Assembly: GCF_021401245.1 (NCBI RefSeq) | Contig: NZ_JACBFY010000003.1 | Coordinates: forward strand, 1-64,000 | Origin: Pseudacidovorax sp. NFM-22 | GTDB taxonomy: Bacteria > Pseudomonadota > Gammaproteobacteria > Burkholderiales > Burkholderiaceae_C | DNA: 64,000 bases | Direction of reading: 5' to 3' | In this document: piece after piece, positions 8,510 to 16,954 of the stretch | Numbering within the stretch: the first letter of the stretch is position 1 | Layout: every line of letters starts with the position of its first letter | The notes under the pieces: generated by a model | Database searches by the model: none | The model's input: the letters and a program-made list of their open reading frames with translations, nothing else | What the model was told of the DNA's origin: nothing | Program-made: the position numbers and the translations under genes

Positions 8510-9513
8510 GCGGGTGAAGGTGTGGATTCGGGGTAGAGGCCGTGCACGCGGCCGAAAAGCCGGGCCATGCCCAGCAGCGCGCCGATGGCGGGGGTGGCGA
8601 CCCCCAGCCGCTGCCCGATCTCATGGGTGGCGCCCACGATGGCGTCGAGTTCCAGCGGCCGGCCGGCCTGGGCGTCCTGCAGCATGGAAGTACGGAAGGC
8701 GCCCAGCTTGGCCGTCACCGCGTGGCGGGCCTCGGGGGCTTCGTCGATGGAGCAGCCGATCTGCCGGCCGATGAGGGCGGCTTCCTGCATGGCGGCCGAG
8801 CAGAAGTCGCGCACCAGCGGGTCGGCCAGGATGCGGTCCACCGTGGCGCCGGTGATGGCGCTCACCGGGTTCATCGTGAGGTTGCCCCACAACTTGTACC
8901 AGATGGCCGTGCGCACATCGTCGCTGCGGGTGGCGTCGAAGCCCGCGCGTGCGAGCAGCGACACCACCGCGTCGGCACGCTCACTGGGCCGCCCGTCGGG
9001 CTCACCCACGATCAGGCCGCGGCCCATGTGGTGCTGCACCACGCCGGGCGTCGGCGTGGAGGCGCTGGCATGCACCACGGCGCCCAGCACGCGCTCATAG
9101 CCGATGGCCGCGGCGATGCGGCCTTCGGGGTCGACGCTGCGCAGGCCCGTCTCGACGAAGCCGTTGATGCGCTGGCAGAACCACCAGGGCACGCCATTCA
9201 TCGCGGGCAGCACGAGGGTGTTCGGGCCGAGCAGCGGCCCCAGCGTCGGCGCCAGGCTGGCCAGCGCCGGCCCCTTGACCGCGATGACGACCAGGTCCTG
9301 CGGGCCCAGCTCGGCCGGCCGGTCGGAGGCGCGGGTGGGCACCTGCAGCCGCTCGCCGTCGGCCTCCTGCAGTTGCCAGCCGTCACGCCGCAGCGATTCA
9401 AGGGTGGAGCCACGCGCCAGGGCGCAGACCTCGGCCTGGCCGGCTGCCGCCAGCCGGGTGCCGATCAAACCGCCGATGGCGCCCGCCCCGACGATGCAGA
9501 CCTTGCCGATCAT
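8506..9513 (-). CDS. Ketopantoate reductase family oxidoreductase (ApbA/PanE-like)
   Basis: A 335-residue protein with an N-terminal NADP-binding VGAGAIGGLIG (residues 8-18) and the family catalytic region WYKLWGNLTMNPVSA, where Lys207 and Asn211 match the catalytic Lys and Asn of 2-dehydropantoate 2-reductase. Both ends overlap neighbours by ATGA junctions (FAH-family gene upstream, aldehyde dehydrogenase downstream), so it is firmly part of the catabolic operon. That argues against a pantothenate role; it likely reduces a 2-keto intermediate, or oxidises the matching hydroxy acid. It is not part of the classical homoprotocatechuate pathway and is one of the odd additions to this operon. Confidence 0.85.
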   Translation of the reverse strand: MIGKVCIVGAGAIGGLIGTRLAAAGQAEVCALARGSTLESLRRDGWQLQEADGERLQVPTRASDRPAELGPQDLVVIAVKGPALASLAPTLGPLLGPNTLVLPAMNGVPWWFCQRINGFVETGLRSVDPEGRIAAAIGYERVLGAVVHASASTPTPGVVQHHMGRGLIVGEPDGRPSERADAVVSLLARAGFDATRSDDVRTAIWYKLWGNLTMNPVSAITGATVDRILADPLVRDFCSAAMQEAALIGRQIGCSIDEAPEARHAVTAKLGAFRTSMLQDAQAGRPLELDAIVGATHEIGQRLGVATPAIGALLGMARLFGRVHGLYPESTPSPA

Positions 9514-10454
9514 TCGCCCTTGGCCGTGCGAAGGTTGGCCTTGAAGTGTTCCGGCACGCGTTCGTCGAAGCCCAGCGCCACGCGGCGCACTTCGGGGCTG
9601 TCGGTGGGCGCATGGCCCACGCCCAGCGCGGCGGCGCGCGGCGCGTCGATGGCCACCACCGTGCCTTCCACGCGGCCGATGCCGGTGATCTCGCAGGCCA
9701 CGACGTTGCCCGGGTTGACGCTGCGCGAATGGCAGGGCGTGCCCATCAGGATCACGTCGCCGGGCATCAGGGTGATGTGGCGGGCGATGTCGGCAATCAC
9801 GTAGTGCGGGCCCCAGATGGTCTCTTCGCCGATGTGCGCTTCCTGCACCACCAGGCCGTCCACCGTGGTGCGCAGCGTCTGCGCGAACAGGTCGACGCCG
9901 CGCACGATGCCGGGGCCGATGGGCAGCAGCGTGTCCGCGCCCTTCACGCGCAGCATGCTGCCCTGGTCGGTGTCGCGGAAGTCCTGCAGGCCCATGTCCA
10001 GCGCGGGGCAGAAGCCTTCGATGTAGTCCCAGGCTTCGTCGGGCGTCACGTTGCGGCAGGTGCGTCCGATGACGACGGCGTATTCGCCCTCGTAGTTGAG
10101 GTACTTGCAGTCCGCCGGCTTGAGGATCTGGCCCTTGTGGCCGTTGAGCGAGGTCGGCGGCTTGGTGAAGTAGGTGGGCGTCTCGGTCGGCTTGGGCTTG
10201 TTGCGCGTCTCCATGCTGCGCGAGCTGTAGGAGATGTGCACCGCGATGATCTTGCTCGGGTTGACCGGCGGCAGGTAGGTCTGCGCCTCGGCGTCCAGCA
10301 TGCGGCCATCGTCCAGGCGCAGGCGGCCGGCGTCGGCGCCTTCTTCCACCATCGTGCCCCAGAAGGCGCTGCCACCGATGAGGACGCGGCGTCGCTCGAC
10401 GCGGGGGCCCTGCATCACGGTGGGCAGGCTCTGGAGTGGGAATTCGAAGTTCAT
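9510..10454 (-). CDS. Fumarylacetoacetase-family hydrolase/isomerase (HpaG-like)
   Basis: A 314-residue FAH-fold protein. The metal site is visible as Glu122 and Glu124 in NYEGEYAVVIGR and Asp153 in PALDMGLQDFR; the core ends with MPGDVILMGTPCHS, the family TGTP-like motif. In homoprotocatechuate operons a protein of this family (HpaG) decarboxylates and isomerises 5-oxopent-3-ene-1,2,5-tricarboxylate. E. coli HpaG has two FAH repeats, whereas this protein has one full domain plus an N-terminal cap. Its stop overlaps the next gene's ATG. The role as the HpaG-equivalent is inferred from family and neighbours. Confidence 0.85.
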   Translation of the reverse strand: MNFEFPLQSLPTVMQGPRVERRRVLIGGSAFWGTMVEEGADAGRLRLDDGRMLDAEAQTYLPPVNPSKIIAVHISYSSRSMETRNKPKPTETPTYFTKPPTSLNGHKGQILKPADCKYLNYEGEYAVVIGRTCRNVTPDEAWDYIEGFCPALDMGLQDFRDTDQGSMLRVKGADTLLPIGPGIVRGVDLFAQTLRTTVDGLVVQEAHIGEETIWGPHYVIADIARHITLMPGDVILMGTPCHSRSVNPGNVVACEITGIGRVEGTVVAIDAPRAAALGVGHAPTDSPEVRRVALGFDERVPEHFKANLRTAKGE

Positions 10455-10474
10455 GGCGATTCTTGTGTGGGGGC

Positions 10475-11341
10475 TCAGGCGGGGAACCAGATGTGGATGT
10501 TCCCGGTGCCCCGGGCGTTCTCGTAGGCGGACAGGGCCTCGCCCTTGGCGCGGCAGTCGGCGCCGCCCATGGCGCCCAGCATCTGCAGGTAGTGCGCGCC
10601 GAAGGCCTCCCAGGGCTTGCGGCGGTATTCACCGTCCCAGCGCTCCAGGATCAGGTCGTGGCGGCCTTCAGCCATCAACGCGATGGCCCCCTTGTCGCTC
10701 TCGATGTTCTCGGGCGAGGAGACGTTGCTCTCGTGGAAGATGCGCGGATGGTTCGGTTTCCAGTCGATGCCGTTGAACTTGTGGCTGAGCGCGCCCGAGG
10801 CCAGCAGCACCACGCGCAGGCCGCTGGCGCGGATGCCCTCGCCGATGTCCTCGCCGGACTGGACGAACTGCTCCCAGCGGCAGTTCTGGCACGAGCTCAC
10901 GGTCACCACCGGCGTGTCGTCCAGTTCCAGCCGCAAATGCTTGACCAGGTTGACCGTGGCGTAATGCCGACCCAGATCGGGGTGGTCGATGACGCGCACA
11001 TAGCCCTGGCGTGCACGCGAGGCGGTCTCCAGCGCCCGGGCCAGCCGCGGATGGCCGCGGTAGGCGAAGGGCACGCCGTGCAGGTACCACGGCATCTCGT
11101 CGGAGATGTAGGTGCCGCTGTAGCGCGCGCCGCCGTCCACCAGGTGGTAGCCGGTGGTGAACCAGTGGCTGTCGAAGATCATGACCACGTCCGGCTTCGC
11201 GGCCGCGATGCGCTCGCGCAGCCGGGCATAGCCGGCGATCAGGTCCGAGTCTTCACCGGCGCCCTGCAGGCGACGGAATTCCTCGCACTGCATGAGGCCG
11301 GGGTGATGCGACACGATGGCCGATCCAACGATCTGTCCCAT
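10475..11341 (-). CDS. hpaD: Class III (LigB-type) extradiol ring-cleavage dioxygenase
   Basis: A 288-residue class III extradiol dioxygenase. It follows HpaD (3,4-dihydroxyphenylacetate 2,3-dioxygenase) along its length: His12/His13 near the start (SHHPG), His59 in FDSHWF, GTYISDEMPWYL, LLASGALSHKF and the ending GTGNIHIWFPA. A non-haem Fe(II) site is expected. It sits between the semialdehyde dehydrogenase and the FAH-family gene, the order expected for a meta-cleavage route. An AGGAGACA lies before the ATG. The true catechol could differ from homoprotocatechuate because the cluster lacks the usual hydroxylase genes; the symbol rests on overall similarity. Confidence 0.85.
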   Translation of the reverse strand: MGQIVGSAIVSHHPGLMQCEEFRRLQGAGEDSDLIAGYARLRERIAAAKPDVVMIFDSHWFTTGYHLVDGGARYSGTYISDEMPWYLHGVPFAYRGHPRLARALETASRARQGYVRVIDHPDLGRHYATVNLVKHLRLELDDTPVVTVSSCQNCRWEQFVQSGEDIGEGIRASGLRVVLLASGALSHKFNGIDWKPNHPRIFHESNVSSPENIESDKGAIALMAEGRHDLILERWDGEYRRKPWEAFGAHYLQMLGAMGGADCRAKGEALSAYENARGTGNIHIWFPA

Positions 11342-11362
11342 GGAAATGTCTCCTGATGGCGT

Positions 11363-12838
11363 TCAGCGGTGGCTGAAGCTCGCCTTGAACGGCTTTTTGG
11401 GAACCACGACGTCCTTGATGTCGCAGAAGAATTCGAAGCTCCAGTCGCCGCCTTCGCGGCCCACGCCGGAGCGCTTGATGCCGCCGAAGGGCGCGGCCAG
11501 GTCACGGATGCCGAAGCTGTTGACCCAGATGAAGCCGGTGCGCACCTGCTTGGCGATCTCGGTGGCGTGCCCGGTCTCGCCGTAGCAGACGCCGCCCAGG
11601 CCGTAGTCGGTGCCGTTGGCCAGCGCGATGGCCTCTTCGTCGCTGGCGAAGGTCTGCAGCGTGAGCACGGGGCCGAAGACCTCGTTCTGCACGATCTCGC
11701 TGTCCTGCGCCACCTGGGTGACCATGGTCGGCTTGAAGTACTGGGCACCGAAGCCGTGACGCTCGCCACCCCACAGCAGCTCGGCACCGGCCGCGACGGC
11801 GCGTTGCACGAAGCCTTCGACGCGCTCCACCTGGCGCGGATGGATGATGGGGCCCACCTCGGTGGCCTCGTCGCGCGGGTCACCCACGTTGAGCTTCTCG
11901 ACGTGGCTGCGCATGGTGGCGATGAAGCGCTCGGCCACCTTCTCGTGCACCAGGAAGCGCGTGCCCGCCAGGCAGACCTGGCCGGCGTTGCGGTACATCA
12001 GCGCGCCAGTGGCGGCGGCGCCGTCGAGGTCGGCATCTTCCAGCACGATGAAGGGGCTCTTGCCGCCCAGCTCCAGGCTGCAGGGCACCAGGTTGGCACC
12101 GGCGGCCTGGGCGATGGACTTCGCCGTGGGCACGCTGCCGGTGAAGGAGACGCGCGCGATGCGCGCATCGCCGACCAGCCGTGCGCCGGTGCTGGCACCG
12201 GTGCCCTGCACCACGTTGAAGACGCCCGGCGGCAGGCCGGCCGCGTCGGCGCAGTCGGCCAGCAGCGAGCAGGTCAGCGGTGCCCACTCTGGCGGCTTCA
12301 GCACGCAGGTGTTGCCCGCGGCCAGGGCCGGGCCCAGCTTCCAGGTGGACAGCATCAGCGGTGCGTTCCACGGCGTGATGATCACCACCACGCCGGCCGG
12401 GTCGTGGCGCACGATGTGGTGGGCCTGCTCGGTGTCGATGGGGCGGTTCTGCAGCTCCAGCGCATGCTGGGCGAACCAGCGGATGTTGAGCATGGCGCGT
12501 GGCACCACGCCGTGGCGCATGCGCGAGAGCAGCACGCCGGCGTCGGTGCTCTCCAGCCGGCAGAAGTCGTCGGCGCGCTTGCCGATCTCCTCGGCGAAGC
12601 GCTCCAGGTAGGGCAGTCGCTCGGCGGCGCTCATGGCGCTCCACGCCGGGAAAGCGCGCTGCGCGGCCTGGATGGCGGCCTCGGTGTGGTCCTCCAGGCC
12701 TTCGGCGATGCGGCCCAACGGCTTCTGGTCGATGGGGCTGAAGAGCTCGAAGGTGGTGGCCGAGGGCACGCGACGGCCGTCGATGTAGTGGTCGGGCGAG
12801 ACCTTGACGCCCGCCACGTCCAGCAGGGAAGTGGTCAT
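11363..12838 (-). CDS. hpaE: Aldehyde dehydrogenase, 5-carboxymethyl-2-hydroxymuconate-semialdehyde type
   Basis: A 491-residue aldehyde dehydrogenase with Asn158 (TPWNAP), Lys181 (VLKPPE), Glu256 (SLELGGK) and catalytic Cys289 in NAGQVCLAG. It would oxidise the semialdehyde made by ring cleavage to the dicarboxylic acid, the HpaE step. Its start overlaps the stop of the FAD-linked oxidase gene (ATGA) and it lies 21 bases upstream of the dioxygenase gene. The HpaE name follows from position beside HpaD-, HpaH- and HpaI-like genes; the sequence alone would support only a semialdehyde dehydrogenase of the ALDH superfamily. Confidence 0.85.
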   Translation of the reverse strand: MTTSLLDVAGVKVSPDHYIDGRRVPSATTFELFSPIDQKPLGRIAEGLEDHTEAAIQAAQRAFPAWSAMSAAERLPYLERFAEEIGKRADDFCRLESTDAGVLLSRMRHGVVPRAMLNIRWFAQHALELQNRPIDTEQAHHIVRHDPAGVVVIITPWNAPLMLSTWKLGPALAAGNTCVLKPPEWAPLTCSLLADCADAAGLPPGVFNVVQGTGASTGARLVGDARIARVSFTGSVPTAKSIAQAAGANLVPCSLELGGKSPFIVLEDADLDGAAATGALMYRNAGQVCLAGTRFLVHEKVAERFIATMRSHVEKLNVGDPRDEATEVGPIIHPRQVERVEGFVQRAVAAGAELLWGGERHGFGAQYFKPTMVTQVAQDSEIVQNEVFGPVLTLQTFASDEEAIALANGTDYGLGGVCYGETGHATEIAKQVRTGFIWVNSFGIRDLAAPFGGIKRSGVGREGGDWSFEFFCDIKDVVVPKKPFKASFSHR

Positions 12839-14274
12839 TCGGAATGCTCCTGGTTGGGTGGCAGCAACTTGCCGGGATTCATGAGGCCGTGCGGGTCGAG
12901 CGCGGCCTTGACGGCCTGCATCAGGCGCAGTTCGACTGGCGACTTGTGGCGCGCGGATTCGTCCCGGCGCAGCACGCCCAGGCCGTGTTCGGCCGAGATC
13001 GAGCCGCCATGGGCCACGACCGCGTCGTGCACGCACTGGTTGATGGGCTTTTCGAGCGCCTCGAAGGCGGCGCGGTGCTCCGCGCCCAGCCGGTCGGCGG
13101 CGGGCGAGAGGTTGTAGTGCAGGTTGCCGTCGCCCAGGTGGCCGAACACGACCAGCCGCTCGCCCGGCCACTGCCGCTCGATCTGCGCGCCCATGGTGGC
13201 GATGAAGTCGGCGATGCGGGAAATGGGCAGCGCGATGTCGTGCTTGATGGTGCGGCCTTCGGCGCCCTGCGATTCGGAGATGTCCTCGCGCAGTGCCCAC
13301 AGGGCCTGGAACTGGGCCAGCGTGGCCGAGAGGGCGGCGTCGGTGGCCAGCTCCTGCTCCAGCGCGGCTTCCAGCAGGCCTTCGATGGCGGCGCTGGCAT
13401 GGGCTTCGTCCACGTTGTCGCTGACTTCCAGCAGCACATACCAGGGCGAGCGCTCGGCCAGCGGCAGGCGCGCGCTGTCCACATGCTTTTCCACCAGCGC
13501 GATGCAGGTGTCGCTCATCAGTTCGAAGGCCGTGAGGCCGGCGCCCAGGCGCGACTGGGCCAGCTGCAACAGCTGCAGTGCGGCGGCCGGGTCGGGCACG
13601 GCGACGAAGGCAGCCACCTGCGCCGCGGGCAGCGGGTGCAGCTTGAGCACCGCGGCGGTGATGACGCCCAGCGTGCCTTCGCTCCCGATGAACAGATCAC
13701 GCAGGTCGTAGCCGGTGTTGTCCTTGCGCAGGCCGCGCAGGCCGTCCCACAGCTCGCCCTGTGCCGTGACGGCCTCGAGGCCCAGGCACAGCTCGCGCGC
13801 ATTGCCGTAGCGCAGCACCTGCACGCCGCCGGCATTGCTGGCCAGGTTGCCGCCGATGGTGCAGGTGCCTTCGGCGGCCAGGCTCAGCGGGAACAGCCGG
13901 CCGGCTTCGCGCGCGGCGTCCTGCACCTGCTGCAGCGTCACGCCGGCTTCCACCGTCAGCGTGTTGTTGATGGTGTCGATGGCGCGCACCTTGTTCAGGC
14001 GCGTGAGCGACAGCACCAGCGTGCGGCCCGACGTATCGGGCGTGGCGCCGCCCGACAGGCCGGTGTTGCCCCCCTGCGGCACCACGGCGATGCGGTGCTG
14101 GGCGCACCAGCGCACGACTGCGGCCACATCGGCGGCGCTGTCGGGCTGGGCCACGGCGACGGCCTGGCCGGTCCACTTGCGGCGCCAGTCGGTCAGGAAG
14201 GGCGCCTTGTCCGCCTCGTCCACCAGCAGGCGGCCGGCGAAGGCTTGGCGCAGTTCGTCCAGTGCGGCCTGCAT
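12835..14274 (-). CDS. FAD-linked 2-hydroxyacid oxidase/dehydrogenase (GlcD/DLD-like)
   Basis: A 479-residue protein of the vanillyl-alcohol-oxidase fold. The FAD-binding PCMH region is clear (VVPQGGNTGLSGGA, residues about 65-78; GTCTIGGNLASNAGG; LFIGSEGTLGVIT) and the C-terminal part carries FGHLGDGNLHYN and EHGLGVLRRD, hallmarks of D-lactate, D-2-hydroxyglutarate and glycolate oxidase subunit GlcD. No iron-sulfur domain is fused. It sits between the HpaI- and HpaE-like genes, where the classical hpa operon has no such enzyme. A role in oxidising a D-2-hydroxy aromatic acid (mandelate-like), or a hydroxy acid made by the reductase in the same operon, is a reasonable guess only. Confidence 0.88.
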   Translation of the reverse strand: MQAALDELRQAFAGRLLVDEADKAPFLTDWRRKWTGQAVAVAQPDSAADVAAVVRWCAQHRIAVVPQGGNTGLSGGATPDTSGRTLVLSLTRLNKVRAIDTINNTLTVEAGVTLQQVQDAAREAGRLFPLSLAAEGTCTIGGNLASNAGGVQVLRYGNARELCLGLEAVTAQGELWDGLRGLRKDNTGYDLRDLFIGSEGTLGVITAAVLKLHPLPAAQVAAFVAVPDPAAALQLLQLAQSRLGAGLTAFELMSDTCIALVEKHVDSARLPLAERSPWYVLLEVSDNVDEAHASAAIEGLLEAALEQELATDAALSATLAQFQALWALREDISESQGAEGRTIKHDIALPISRIADFIATMGAQIERQWPGERLVVFGHLGDGNLHYNLSPAADRLGAEHRAAFEALEKPINQCVHDAVVAHGGSISAEHGLGVLRRDESARHKSPVELRLMQAVKAALDPHGLMNPGKLLPPNQEHSE

Positions 14275-14276
14275 GC

Positions 14277-15080
14277 TCAGTAGCCCGAGGTGCTGCCGGC
14301 GGCGGGCGCCGGGGCTTCCTTGAAGCGGCGGGCCAGGGCGCGGCTGGCCTGGGCCAGCAGGGTCGCGTCCACGCCCACGGCGATGAAGCGTGCGCCCTTG
14401 CCTATCCAGTGGCGGGCGGCCGTCTCGTCGGTGGCCAGGATGCCCGGCGCCTTGCCGGCGGCCTGGATGCGCGCGAATGCATGCTCGATGGCTGCGCGCA
14501 CGTCCGGATGGCCGGGCTGGCCCAGCAGGCCCATCGAGGCCGACAGGTCCGCAGGGCCGATGAACACGCCATCGACGCCTTCCACGGCCGCGATCTCGTC
14601 GATGCGCGACAGGGCGGAGGCCGTTTCGACCTGCACCAGCAGGCACATGCGGTCGTTGGCGGTCTGCAGGTACTGCGCATCGGCGCCCCAGCGCGAGGAG
14701 CGCGCCAGGCCGCTGCCCACGCCGCGGATGCCCTGCGGCGGATAGCGCATGGCCTGCACCAGGCCGCGGGCCTGTTCGGCATCTTCCACCATCGGCACCA
14801 GCAGTGTGGTGGCGCCGATCTCCAGCACCTGCTTGACCAGCGCCGCGTCGCTGTGCGGAATGCGGACCACGGGATGGGCGGGGTAGGGCGCCACGGCCTG
14901 CAGCGTGCCCAGCATGGAGCGCAGGTCGTTGGGGCCGTGCTCGCCGTCGACCAGCAGCCAGTCGAAGCCGGCGGTGGCGCACAGCTCCGCGGTGTAGGGC
15001 TCGGCCAGGCCGAGCCAGAGGCCGATCTGGGCGCCGGGTACGGCCAGCGCGGCCTTGAAGGTGTTCACGGTGGAGGTCAT
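14277..15080 (-). CDS. hpaI: HpcH/HpaI-family aldolase
   Basis: A 267-residue class II pyruvate aldolase. Family residues are visible: His48 in [10 protein letters not shown], the arginine of VVRIPHSD, the metal-binding glutamate in VQVETASA and the aspartate in [14 protein letters not shown]. HpaI splits 4-hydroxy-2-oxoheptanedioate into pyruvate and succinate semialdehyde. Its ATG overlaps the stop of the hydratase gene by one base (TGATG), indicating coupled translation. The C-terminal 15 residues (Ala/Pro/Ser-rich) exceed the usual family end slightly. Confidence 0.9.
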   Translation of the reverse strand: MTSTVNTFKAALAVPGAQIGLWLGLAEPYTAELCATAGFDWLLVDGEHGPNDLRSMLGTLQAVAPYPAHPVVRIPHSDAALVKQVLEIGATTLLVPMVEDAEQARGLVQAMRYPPQGIRGVGSGLARSSRWGADAQYLQTANDRMCLLVQVETASALSRIDEIAAVEGVDGVFIGPADLSASMGLLGQPGHPDVRAAIEHAFARIQAAGKAPGILATDETAARHWIGKGARFIAVGVDATLLAQASRALARRFKEAPAPAAGSTSGY

Positions 15081-15895
15081 CAGACGAACTTCAGGGAGAT
15101 GGAGCCGAGCGGGCCGTAGTCCGCGTGGAAGGTGTCGCCGGCGGCGCAGTGCGCCGGCCGCGTGAAGGAGCCGCCCAGCACGATCTGGCCGGCTTCCAGC
15201 CCCTCGCCGTGGGGCGCGAGCTTGTTGGCGAGCCAGGCCACGCCGTTGCCCGGGTGGTTGAGCACCGCGGCGCCGAGGCCCGATTCCTCGATCACGCCGT
15301 TCTTGAAGAGCAGCGCACCGGCCCAGCGCCAGTCCACCTGGTCCGGGCGCATCGGTCGGCCGCCCATCACGATGCCGGCGCTGGCGGCGTTGTCGGCGAT
15401 GGTGTCCAGCACCTTGCGCGGCGCCTTGGTCACGCGGTCGAACTGCTCGATGCGGGCATCGATCAGTTCCAGGGCGGGGATCACGTAGTCGGTGGCATTG
15501 AGCACGTCGAACAGCGTGACGTTGGGCCCGCGCAGCGGCTTCGCGAGGATGAAGGCGAATTCGGCTTCGAGCCGCGGCACCAGGAAGCGGGCGGCTTCCA
15601 CCTCGGTGCCGTTGTCGATCACCATGCTCTGCAACAGCACGCCGTAGTCGGGCTCGGTGATCTGCGAGGCGATCTGCATGGCCCGCGAGGTCAGGCCGAT
15701 CTTGCGGCCGACGATGGTGTCGCCACCGGCCAGCTTGAGCGCCGTCCATTCGCGCTGGATGGCGTAGCTGTCGGCGATGGTCATGCCGGACAGGCGCTTG
15801 CTGAAGTGCTCGACGGGCTGGCGGCTGCGCTCGGCCTCGATGAGCTCTTGGGCGAGCGCGCGGTTGCGCTCCTGGGAATCCTGGAAATCGGTCAT
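15080..15895 (-). CDS. hpaH: 2-oxo-hepta-4-ene-1,7-dioate hydratase
   Basis: A 271-residue hydratase of the MhpD/HpaH family, first gene of the minus-strand operon. It has the family body [14 protein letters not shown], a metal-binding acidic pair in [11 protein letters not shown], and the C-terminal [20 protein letters not shown] and [14 protein letters not shown]. The enzyme adds water to 2-oxohept-4-ene-1,7-dioate, the step before the HpaI aldolase that follows it. The upstream 134 bases, shared with a divergent LysR gene, contain two inverted repeats described separately, so the operon is probably LysR-controlled. Confidence 0.9.
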   Translation of the reverse strand: MTDFQDSQERNRALAQELIEAERSRQPVEHFSKRLSGMTIADSYAIQREWTALKLAGGDTIVGRKIGLTSRAMQIASQITEPDYGVLLQSMVIDNGTEVEAARFLVPRLEAEFAFILAKPLRGPNVTLFDVLNATDYVIPALELIDARIEQFDRVTKAPRKVLDTIADNAASAGIVMGGRPMRPDQVDWRWAGALLFKNGVIEESGLGAAVLNHPGNGVAWLANKLAPHGEGLEAGQIVLGGSFTRPAHCAAGDTFHADYGPLGSISLKFV

Positions 15896-15911
15896 GGGTG
15901 TGTCTCCTGGG

Positions 15912-15932
15912 CTGCCCTGTCATGAAGGGCAG
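15912..15932. promoter_or_regulatory. 7-bp inverted repeat ahead of hpaH
   Basis: CTGCCCT and AGGGCAG form a perfect 7-bp pair around a 7-base centre, 16 bases upstream of the hpaH ATG. It could be a leader hairpin that affects ribosome access or a second regulator contact. There is no direct evidence for either. Confidence 0.3.
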
Positions 15933-16003
15933 GAGGCCGTTTTGATGAAGGTGAAGTCTCGGCAAGGCGGTCGTCCGCCACAAGCAATGGATTTGGAACA
16001 GTG

Positions 16004-16020
16004 ATCAAGCAGCGCTTGAT
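16004..16020. promoter_or_regulatory. Operator-like palindrome between hpaH and lysR
   Basis: ATCAAGC-AGC-GCTTGAT is a perfect 7-bp inverted repeat with a 3-base centre, ending nine bases before the LysR ATG at 16030 and 108 bases from the divergent hpaH start. Position and symmetry fit a LysR autoregulatory and operon-control site, although the T-N11-A form is only approximate. Confidence 0.5.
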
Positions 16021-16029
16021 AATCGACCG

Positions 16030-16947
16030 ATGGCCCTGACGCGCTACACCCTTCGCCAGCTCGAGGCTTTCGTCGCCGTGGCGGAGCAGCGCAGCTTCAC
16101 CGGCGCGGCGCAGCGCATGGGGCTGACGGCGCAGGCCGTGAGCCAGCTGATCGCCGAGCTGGAGGCGATCGTCGATTTCCGCCTCTTCGAGCGCACCACG
16201 CGGCGCGTGGCGCTGTCCAGCGCGGGCCAGCACTTCCTGGGGCCCGCCGAGACGGTTCTGCGGCATGTGCAGGCCGCGGAGATCGCGGCCTCCGATGTGC
16301 GCAATCAGGCGGCCGGCATCGTGCGGGTCGGTGCGCCGCAGGTGCTGGCCGGCGCGGCCATCCCGGCGGCCATCGGCGCCTTCCAGGCCCTGCGGCCTCG
16401 TGTGGTTGTGCGGGTGAAGGACCTGCCGGTCGACCAGCTGGTGGATGCGGTGACGGCCGGCGACGTCGACCTGGCGGTCGGGCCGGATCGGCCCACCGGC
16501 GAAGGTGTGCAAGGTACCGCCGTCTTCGACAGCCGCTGGGTGCTGTGGTGCGCCCCGGACCATCCGCTGGCACGCCGCAGGCAGTTGCGCTGGACCGACC
16601 TGCACGGCCATGCCCTGGTGGCGGCAGGCCGCGACCATGAGCGCAGCGTCTCGCAGATGCATGTCAATGCCCCGGCGGATGCGCGGGTGGAGCCGGTCGA
16701 CGTGGTGGACAACGTCTCCACCGCCCTGGGCATTGCCGCCCAGGGGCTGGCGGCGACGCTTGCGCCGGCCTACGTGGGCGTGGTCGCGCGGCCGCTCGGC
16801 CTGGTGATGCGCCGCGTGGTCGAGCCCGAGACGGTGCGCACGGTCTGCCTCTACCGCTCGACGGTGCGCACCCTGCCGCCAGCGGCCGAGGCCTTCGCCG
16901 ACCACCTGCTGCAGTGGTTGCCCGGCTGGCAGAAGAAGGACGATTGA
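16030..16947 (+). CDS. LysR-family transcriptional regulator (meta-cleavage operon)
   Basis: A 305-residue LysR protein: N-terminal winged helix (RQLEAFVAVAEQRSFTGAAQRMGLTA...) and a complete periplasmic-binding-like effector domain (VRVGAPQVLAGAAIP, VDLAVGPDRP, DNVSTALGIAAQGLAATL). Divergent from the hpaH-led operon across 134 bases holding a palindrome, so it is the obvious candidate regulator of ring cleavage. The effector is probably a catechol or ring-cleavage product, which is inferred from position. It ends seven bases before the convergent FMN reductase gene. Confidence 0.92.
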   Translation: MALTRYTLRQLEAFVAVAEQRSFTGAAQRMGLTAQAVSQLIAELEAIVDFRLFERTTRRVALSSAGQHFLGPAETVLRHVQAAEIAASDVRNQAAGIVRVGAPQVLAGAAIPAAIGAFQALRPRVVVRVKDLPVDQLVDAVTAGDVDLAVGPDRPTGEGVQGTAVFDSRWVLWCAPDHPLARRRQLRWTDLHGHALVAAGRDHERSVSQMHVNAPADARVEPVDVVDNVSTALGIAAQGLAATLAPAYVGVVARPLGLVMRRVVEPETVRTVCLYRSTVRTLPPAAEAFADHLLQWLPGWQKKDD

Positions 16948-16954
16948 ACGCTTT

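Noticed and set aside
8506-9513. The ketopantoate reductase homologue as the pantothenate gene panE
   Set aside because: It overlaps catabolic genes at both ends and has no pantothenate genes around it.
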